A DNA stretch of 64,000 bases from Cranoglanis bouderius (Eukaryota; Chordata; Actinopteri; Siluriformes; Cranoglanididae), in assembly GCA_023630585.1 (NCBI GenBank), contig CM042558.1, forward strand, positions 15,502,300 to 15,566,299, written 5' to 3'. The notes beneath the pieces are model-generated. The model was not told the DNA's origin, did no database searches, and saw only the letters and a list, made by a program, of their open reading frames with translations. A program made the translations under genes and the position numbers. Positions 59,701-64,000 of the stretch are shown here, piece after piece; position 1 is the first letter of the stretch; every line of letters starts with the position of its first letter.

Positions 59701-62700
59701 TTGTTGCTTTTCAGCCTGAAATGAAGACGGACACAGTTTTTGTTTTATCCAGCTGTATTTACTCAGTGCAACTTATAACATCCAAGTGAAAGATATAACA
59801 CCAACATGTTAGAATTTTTAAAAAAAAAAAAACAGAATTATTGAGTTGGAAAAAGGATCACCCCCCTCCCAAAAATGACTTGTAAACTCAATAAGGTGTA
59901 GCTAATCACCTTCTCAATGGCACACAAAGCCATTTGACTTTCAACTGTGATCAGCTGTGATCATTTTGATTAGCTCAGCATGAAAAGAGCTTTCCTGGAG
60001 CATTTTGTAGTGCAACTGAAGCAAACAATCAACTATGGGTGGCAAGGCACTGTCAAAATCTCTGGGATAAAGTTGTGGACAGGCACAAGTTTAAAAAAAA
60101 ATTTGAAGGCTTTATCAATGCCTAGAAGCAGAGTGAAGTCTATTATTAAGAAGTGGAAGGTATTTGGTACAACACAGACCCTCCCTGGATCAGGAAGTCG
60201 CTCCAAACTGGATGAAAGAGCCAGGAGGAAACTGGTCAGAGAGGCTACCAAGAGGCCTACAGCAACTCTGAAGCAGTTGCAGGAATTTATGACAGATTAT
60301 GAAGATTGGTCATTGTGTGCATGTGACAACAATATCACAAATTCTCCACAAATGTGGCTTGTATGGGAGGGTTGCAAGAAAAAAGCCACCCACGACTGAG
60401 CTTCGCCAAAACGCACCTTGAAGATTCTGAGGCCACATGGAAAAAGGTGTTATGGTCAGATGAATTATTTGGCCTCAACACCAAACGATATGTCTGGCAA
60501 AAATCCAATACAGCTCACCATCCAAATAACATTATTCCTACAGTAAAGCATGGAGGTGGTAATATCCTGTTATGGGGGTGTTTCTCTGTAGCAGGGACTG
60601 GAGCACTTGTCAGGATAGAAGGAAAAATGGATGGGACAAAATACCGTCAAATTCTTGAGGAAAATCTGCTGCCCTCTGCCAGAAAGTTGTCAATGGGAAG
60701 AAGGTTTACCTTCCAACATGACAATGACCCAAAGCACACAGCAAAACTGACCACACAGTGGTTGATGGAGAAAACGGTGAATGTCCTTGTATGGCCTAGT
60801 CAGAGCCCAGACCCCACTGAAAATCTGTGGAATGACTTGAAGACTGCAGTCCATAAGTCACTACAGTCAGAATACAGTCACCATCAAATTTACCTGACCT
60901 TGAGCAGTTCTGCAAAGAAGAGTGGGCAAATATTGCAAAGTCTAGATGTGCAAAGTTAGTAGAGACATATCCCAACAGACTAAAGGCTGTAATTAAAAAA
61001 TTAAGGCAAATTCAAACAAGGGGGTGATCCTTTTTCCAACTCAGTGATTCTGTTTTTTAATTTTTTATTATTTTTTTTCTGACATGTTGGTGTTATATCT
61101 TTCACTTGGATGTTATAAGTTGCACTGAGTAAATACAGCTGGATAAAACAAAAACTGTGTCTGTCTTCATTTCAGGCTGAAAAGCAACAAAATGTGATTA
61201 TTTTAAAGGGGGGTGATTCTTTTCTATACCCACTGTATGTATGTAGTGTAGTAGCGAAATGTTTTGGTCACTAATAGAAATGATTTAAGGCAACAACAAA
61301 AGAAAAAGACTGTTTAATAGTAATGCAGTGTTATTAATGTTATACATGTTATCATGTGAACTCTTGGTTGTACTAATCTCAAATGCTGGTTTATCTGTAG
61401 GTGTATAATGATGCTAACACTCTGGAAAAGATTATGCGGGAGAAAAAGCGAGAACTCGGGCCTGCACCAGAAGACGAAGACATCATCTCACCAAAACTCA
61501 AAATAAGTATGTTACTCTGGCACGCAAAAAGAAAAGCCAGATTGTTTACTTCACCGTATTTGTTTCTCTATGTATTGTCTATGTATTTTCCATGTACAAG
61601 TCTACAGTTTTGTAATTGAAGTAGATCAACTACACACCACCACAGATAAACAGAACAAAAAGGGTTTGTGTTTATCGGCTTGAGGAGCTGAGCATGACAC
61701 CAGGAATAAAGCTTAAAGGTGCAGTTTGTTATTTTTAAAAGTGTTTCTAGACCTATAATAATTTGCAACAACCCCTTAGAATTGTTGTGATTTGCAATCT
61801 ATGCAGTGGATCTGGCTAGTTTCTTCTTTTCAGGCCTCGGTTTGCATTTTTCTAGCCCAGAAATAGACTTCAACAATATCTGATCTCTATTTAATCTCAT
61901 ACACAACAGAATACTTAAAAAAAAATTATAAACTACTACTTTTAAAATTGTTTTTATTTCACATCACTGTTACTAATTTGCGAAATTTAGTCGACATCAT
62001 TATAGTCGAGATTTTGCTATCTAGTCTTCACAAGAAAGAACACATTAATAGCCATGATAGTAAAACTATAAAAACTTAGTCATCTTTTATGTAATTCCAG
62101 GAAAGAGTGGCATCTCCCCAAAGAAGTCCAAATACCTGACGCCTCTGCAGCAGAAGCTGAACGAGCTCTATGAGGCGGTGAAGAATTACACAGACAAGCG
62201 AGGCCGTCGCCTCAGCACCATCTTCCTGCGTCTGCCGTCCCGAGCTGAATTACCAGACTATTACCTGGCTATCAAGAGGCCTATAGACATGGAGCGGGTC
62301 AAAAGCCACATGCTGGCCAACAAGTACCAGGACGTGGACGCTCTAGTGGAGGACCTTGTGCTGATGTTTAACAATGCGTGTACCTATAATGAGCCTGAGT
62401 CACTCATCTACAAAGATGCTCTGGTGCTTCACAAGGTCCTTCTGGAGACCAGGAGGGACTTGGAAGGAGGCGACGACTCCAATGTTCCAGACGTACCTCG
62501 CCTCATCCAGGACCTGATTCGCAGCCTCTTTGTTTCAGTTCTGGGTCACCAGGATGACGAAGGTCGTTGTTATAGTGACTCGTTGGCCGAGGTCGCAGCC
62601 GAGGACCCAGCCAATCCCGACAGGCCTCGGCTGAACTTCGAGATCGTACGTGCTAACGTGGAGAAAGGGCGCTACAAGAGGTTGGATGTCTTCCAGGACC

Positions 62701-63861
62701 ACATGTTTGAAGTGCTAGAGAAGGCCAGGAGAATGCATAGGTAAGGTTCCACAATCATTAGAGCCTTTATTTATCTCCTTTATTTATTAAGTGCTGATTA
62801 AAAAATGGATTCTGTCACAGGACGGACTCTGAGATCTTTGAGGATGCGGTGGAGCTGCAGCACTTCTTCATCCGGATCAGAGATGAACTGTGTAAGAACG
62901 GAGAGATCCTGCTCAGCCCGGCACTCAGCTACACCTCCAAACACCTGCACAGTGATGTGGAGAAGGAGAAGAAAGAGAAGCTGCCCAAAGAGTTTGAGGA
63001 AGACAAGCTCAAAAGGGAGGAGGAGAAAAAAGGTCCGACAATCCTTTGCCTTACTAAGGAACTATAATCTGTGTTTTTAAATAGTAACTGTAATTTTCTT
63101 GTGGCTTAGTACCAGTTTGTCCTTTTCACTATTTGTGGGTGTTTTAGCATAATGAAAGATACCACCATAGCGTAAGAAAATACCACCATTATTATCATTC
63201 AGTATGGGGACAATCATGTATCATCACTATTTCTCTCAAATTTCCAACACCAGAAGCAGAGAAAAGTGAGGAATCATCTGCCGGGACTTGGCAGGGAGGC
63301 CTCCAGCGCACCTACAGTCAGGACTGCAGTTTTCGTGACAGAATGTATCACGTAGGGGAATATGTCTACGTAGAGCCTGCTGAGGCGAACCTCCAGCCAC
63401 ACATCGTCTGCATAGAGCGGCTCTGGCAGGACGATACAGGTACTACACTCACAGGGTGTGGATTACTTCAGGAAAAAAATAGGAAAGGGTGTGAAATCCT
63501 ATGAGTAGGCTGATAAAGATTAAAGATACTTATTATTAATGTGAAGTAGGATATCAATAGGGTTGAAGTGAGGTGTCTTTACTCAAATTTTTTTTTTCTG
63601 TAGGAGAGAAATGGCTTTATGGCTGCTGGTTTTACAGACCCAATGAGACTTTCCATCTCGCCACACGCAAGTTTCTGGAGAAGGAAGTCTTTAAAAGCGA
63701 CTACTACAATAAAATTCCCGTTAACAAAATTCTGGGCAAATGTGTTGTCATGTTTGTTAAGGTAGGGTCTTTGACTGGGCTGTATATTTTCTCTATGAAT
63801 ATACTATATACTATGTAAAACACTTTGAGTGCCTAGAAAAGCGCTATACAAATCTAAGGAA

Positions 63862-63904
<43 letters not shown>

Positions 63905-64000
63905 CTGTTTATTGTCCATGCTGTACTATTTATTATTATTCAGGAATACTTCAAGCTCAGCCCCGAGGGCTTTAGACCCGAGGACGTGTTTGTCTGTGAG
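46621..64000 (+). CDS. pbrm1: Protein polybromo-1 (PBAF subunit BAF180), N-terminal 1030 aa, runs off the window
   Basis: Exons: 46621-46758, 48990-49087, 49281-49428, 50118-50273, 50371-50481, 50563-50631, 50710-50808, 53203-53288, 53406-53497, 54996-55212, 58091-58232, 58377-58471, 58672-58951, 61401-61506, 62101-62740, 62821-63032, 63254-63439, 63604-63761, 63944-64000+. The product starts MGSKRRRATSPSSSVSGG as in other vertebrates. It contains six bromodomains, with acetyl-lysine-site Asn motifs FNNTKTYY (1), VKNAKTYNEPGS (2), FENAKRYNVSNS (3), FRNARHYNEEGS (4) and FNNACTYNEPES (5), plus an atypical sixth (about 745-855). The first BAH domain starts around residue 930 (YHVGEYVYVEPAE) and is cut by the window edge. 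Human PBRM1 is about 1600-1700 aa, so the second BAH and the HMG box lie to the right. It targets the PBAF SWI/SNF remodeller to acetylated chromatin. A linker after bromodomain 2 is shorter than in mammals. Introns are transposon-rich. Confidence 0.96.
47045..47283. repeat. Family A repeat copy 7 (partial)
   Basis: Blocks include cacgttgtggaacatccct, gagaaaccagaaactgcaaa, ctcctctgtcctgaagactc and gacactggaaactcgttcc. It stops where the Tc1-like element at 47286 begins. pbrm1 intron after the first coding exon. Confidence 0.6.
47286..48721 (-). mobile_element. Tc1-like transposon with ~360-bp inverted repeats (1436 bp)
   Basis: The ends are caaccccaattccaaaaaag and its inverted partner, flanked by TA (47284-47285 and 48722-48723). 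The inverted repeats extend about 360 bp, to agtaaagatggg at 47651 and its complement at about 48356. The transposase lies on the minus strand and is incomplete. Repeat arms look very similar to each other, suggesting a fairly recent insertion or gene conversion. Confidence 0.9.
47566..48313 (-). pseudogene. Decayed Tc1-like transposase
   Basis: From 48313 downward: helix-turn-helix-like QRKIAKTLNISSSTIHNI, then VLWSDESKLEILFGNHGRR (first catalytic Asp), continuing in another frame as MVWGCISAYGMGSLHI and stopping inside the left inverted repeat. The second catalytic Asp (HDN-type) and the Glu region (SPDLNPIENLW-type) are missing, so an internal/3' deletion has removed the catalytic C-terminus. 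It is not functional. Confidence 0.8.
49690..49870. mobile_element. Probable Tc1/mariner end fragment
   Basis: It contains ggtcaaatccagaattattgg followed by caccct, typical of one teleost Tc1-like terminus, then AT-rich decay. No partner end is seen. pbrm1 intron after exon 3. Confidence 0.4.
50875..51521. repeat. Family A repeat copy 8, interrupted by a Tc1-like insertion
   Basis: Long copy with nearly all blocks: ttcttataacagcatg, tattcctcttataccacagc, tttatagttacatttaatgt, ttccttcaccaacctctctt, cctctgtcctgaagattttt and gttatagaaaattagtcagcagcgctgtg. The last block is cut at 51521 by the TA target of the next element. pbrm1 intron 7. Confidence 0.75.
51522..53123 (-). mobile_element. Tc1-like transposon with both inverted ends (1602 bp)
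   Basis: Left end cagtggtgcttgaaagtttg, right end its inverse (caagcaccactg), flanked by TA (51520-51521 and 53124-53125). Inverted repeats extend at least about 100 bp inward; the left arm also contains a short local duplication (tacattcctaaaagtagata twice, near 51610-51670). The transposase on the minus strand is broken. It sits inside family A copy 8 in pbrm1 intron 7. Confidence 0.92.
52000..52800 (-). pseudogene. Decayed Tc1-like transposase
   Basis: Starting at the minus-strand ATG at 52800 (MASTKKISEELRKK), then in shifted frames QIVYKWRKFKTIVRGRPTKI (DNA-binding region), VTKEPRVTSKQLKASL, and finally MKHGGGSIMVWACFAASGPG with QQGHDPNHTS (second catalytic Asp region). Several frameshifts and stops separate the segments. 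No intact open frame remains. Confidence 0.8.
53770..54420 (+). mobile_element. Truncated Tc1-like element of a different family
   Basis: Begins near ttcagctttaatttgagggt; the transposase N-terminus is legible as MAKALGVANSTIWYILKKKE at about 54111-54170 (helix-turn-helix), followed by KRRLHQSKYIGFTTK-like sequence at about 54320-54365. The catalytic part is missing. pbrm1 intron 9. Confidence 0.65.
54440..54720. repeat. Family A repeat copy 9 (partial)
   Basis: Blocks: ccgtctcctgacagaaaact and gtcatagaaaattaatcaac followed by accttctgaccaatcagaat with terminus cgagaattccacagcactct. It directly follows the truncated Tc1-like element in pbrm1 intron 9. Confidence 0.65.
55760..56330. repeat. 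Unclassified teleost interspersed repeat
   Basis: The stretch with tttatttatatagagctttt, gagcaagccagagaaaaact and aggaacccatcctctcccaa resembles a dispersed fish repeat I have seen in other teleost sequence, but I cannot assign its class. No open frame. pbrm1 intron 10. Confidence 0.35.
56711..56743. repeat. (CA)n microsatellite
   Basis: About 16 CA units immediately next to the gypsy fragment. Confidence 0.9.
56750..57163 (-). mobile_element. Ty3/gypsy retrotransposon fragment (RT end and RNase H)
   Basis: Minus-strand translation gives SCQKAFDSVNALLCCAPVLA followed by APDFMSPFKLEVDA (junction of reverse transcriptase and RNase H), then after a frame break WFTDPTDRNPLVFLSRM and HKKDSENVVADA, the typical gypsy RNase H end (ENVVADALSR in intact relatives). 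No LTRs are visible. pbrm1 intron 10. Confidence 0.8.
57164..58040 (-). mobile_element. Tc1-like transposon fragment fused to gypsy sequence
   Basis: Minus-strand relics in order: EVKNKVIEVHNLGIGCKFIS and STIGSIVRKWKVHHTT (N-terminal DNA-binding region, about 57640-57851), decayed middle, then VVQWPSQSPDLNPIENLWHC (catalytic Glu region, 57170-57235). The outer end near 58000 has ggggggttgaatacttatgc, a Tc1-type terminus. The other end is replaced by gypsy sequence at about 57164. Confidence 0.75.
59050..59545. repeat. Family A repeat copy 10
   Basis: A near-complete copy: ggggcatgctgttataggaa, gtgttattcctttaatacca, tttatccatttataattgca, tcaccagcctctctttttat, agaaagcacaaactcctctc, and terminus accttctgaccaatcaaatg. 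pbrm1 intron 13. Confidence 0.7.
59642..61235 (+). mobile_element. Tc1-like transposon with both ~200-bp inverted ends (1594 bp)
   Basis: Left end cagtgggtatagaaaataat and right end its inverse, flanked by TA (59640-59641 and 61236-61237). Inverted arms of about 190-210 bp share, in inverted form, ttcagcctgaaatgaagac, agctgtatttactcagtgca and gatataacaccaacatgt. A poly-C tract sits in the left arm (59667-59681). It carries a broken transposase on the plus strand and lies in pbrm1 intron 13. A truncated relative lies in spcs1. Confidence 0.95.
59980..60960 (+). pseudogene. Frameshifted Tc1-like transposase
   Basis: The first part (to about 60290) has the DNA-binding segment SMPRSRVKSIIKKWKVFGTT and SRSKLDERARRKLVREATKR. 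After a frame change the second part (from about 60354) holds WKKVLWSDELFGLNTKRYVW (first Asp), KHGGGNILLWGCFSVAG, FQHDNDPKHTAKLTTQW (second Asp) and WPSQSPDPTENLWNDLK (Glu). In intact relatives the last motif is DLNPIENLW, so this copy has lost residues there, and its C-terminal end is frame-disturbed. It is not expected to be active. Confidence 0.85.
63795..63904 (+). repeat. Retroelement 3' tail with (ATT)n microsatellite
   Basis: The segment cactttgagtgcctagaaaa followed by gcgctatacaaatctaagg and about 13 ATT units looks like the 3' end and variable tail of an L2-type LINE or a SINE sharing it. It lies in pbrm1 intron 18, about 40 bp upstream of exon 19. Confidence 0.5.

Noticed and set aside
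1..64000. CRISPR arrays, operons or prokaryotic defence-type gene clusters
   Set aside because: The window is a vertebrate nuclear locus with spliced genes. The only tandem repeats are microsatellites.

Overview
The window is vertebrate nuclear DNA: AT-rich intergenic and intronic sequence, small exons with GT..AG introns, and many Tc1/mariner-type transposons with TA target duplications. The repeat content (numerous Tc1-like elements, Mermaid/DANA-type tRNA SINEs, and a high-copy inverted-repeat family) points to a teleost. I favour an ostariophysan fish, most likely a catfish; the order is an inference and the species is not determined.

Six protein-coding genes alternate strictly in strand. 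(1) camk1-like, minus strand: only the first coding exon (5205-5290) and a probable promoter/5' UTR region near 12.26-12.49 kb are visible; the rest lies left of base 1. (2) nek4, plus strand, 14809-27701: 16 coding exons, 853 aa. (3) spcs1, minus strand, 28131-30899: 4 exons, 101 aa. (4) glt8d1, plus strand, 32251-36829: 9 coding exons, 364 aa. (5) gnl3 (nucleostemin), minus strand, 38895-44541: 15 exons, 586 aa. (6) pbrm1 (polybromo-1), plus strand, 46621 to the right edge: 19 exons, the first 1030 aa, cut off inside the first BAH domain. All exon joins were checked by hand for splice dinucleotides and reading phase.

The nek4-spcs1-glt8d1-gnl3-pbrm1 order and relative orientation match the mammalian block (human 3p21.1). 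spcs1/glt8d1 and gnl3/pbrm1 are head-to-head pairs with compact promoter intervals; nek4/spcs1 and glt8d1/gnl3 are tail-to-tail. The genes do not form one pathway. They cover a NIMA-family kinase, a signal peptidase subunit, a Golgi-type glycosyltransferase, a nucleolar GTPase and a PBAF chromatin-remodelling subunit.

Introns, especially those of nek4, glt8d1 and pbrm1, are filled with mobile elements: three Tc1-like copies with both inverted ends (47286-48721, 51522-53123, 59642-61235), several truncated ones, two short TIR-type elements, two SINEs, a LINE remnant, a Ty3/gypsy fragment fused to a Tc1 fragment, about ten copies of one AT-rich family ('family A' here), and three copies of a ~430-bp element ('family B'). 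Every transposase relic is broken. I found no prokaryote-type system, CRISPR array or new enzyme cassette. The most interesting items are structural: a probable GC-AG intron and a NAGNAG acceptor in nek4, abutting nek4/spcs1 3' ends, nested and chimeric transposons, and an inverted pair of family B copies inside glt8d1.
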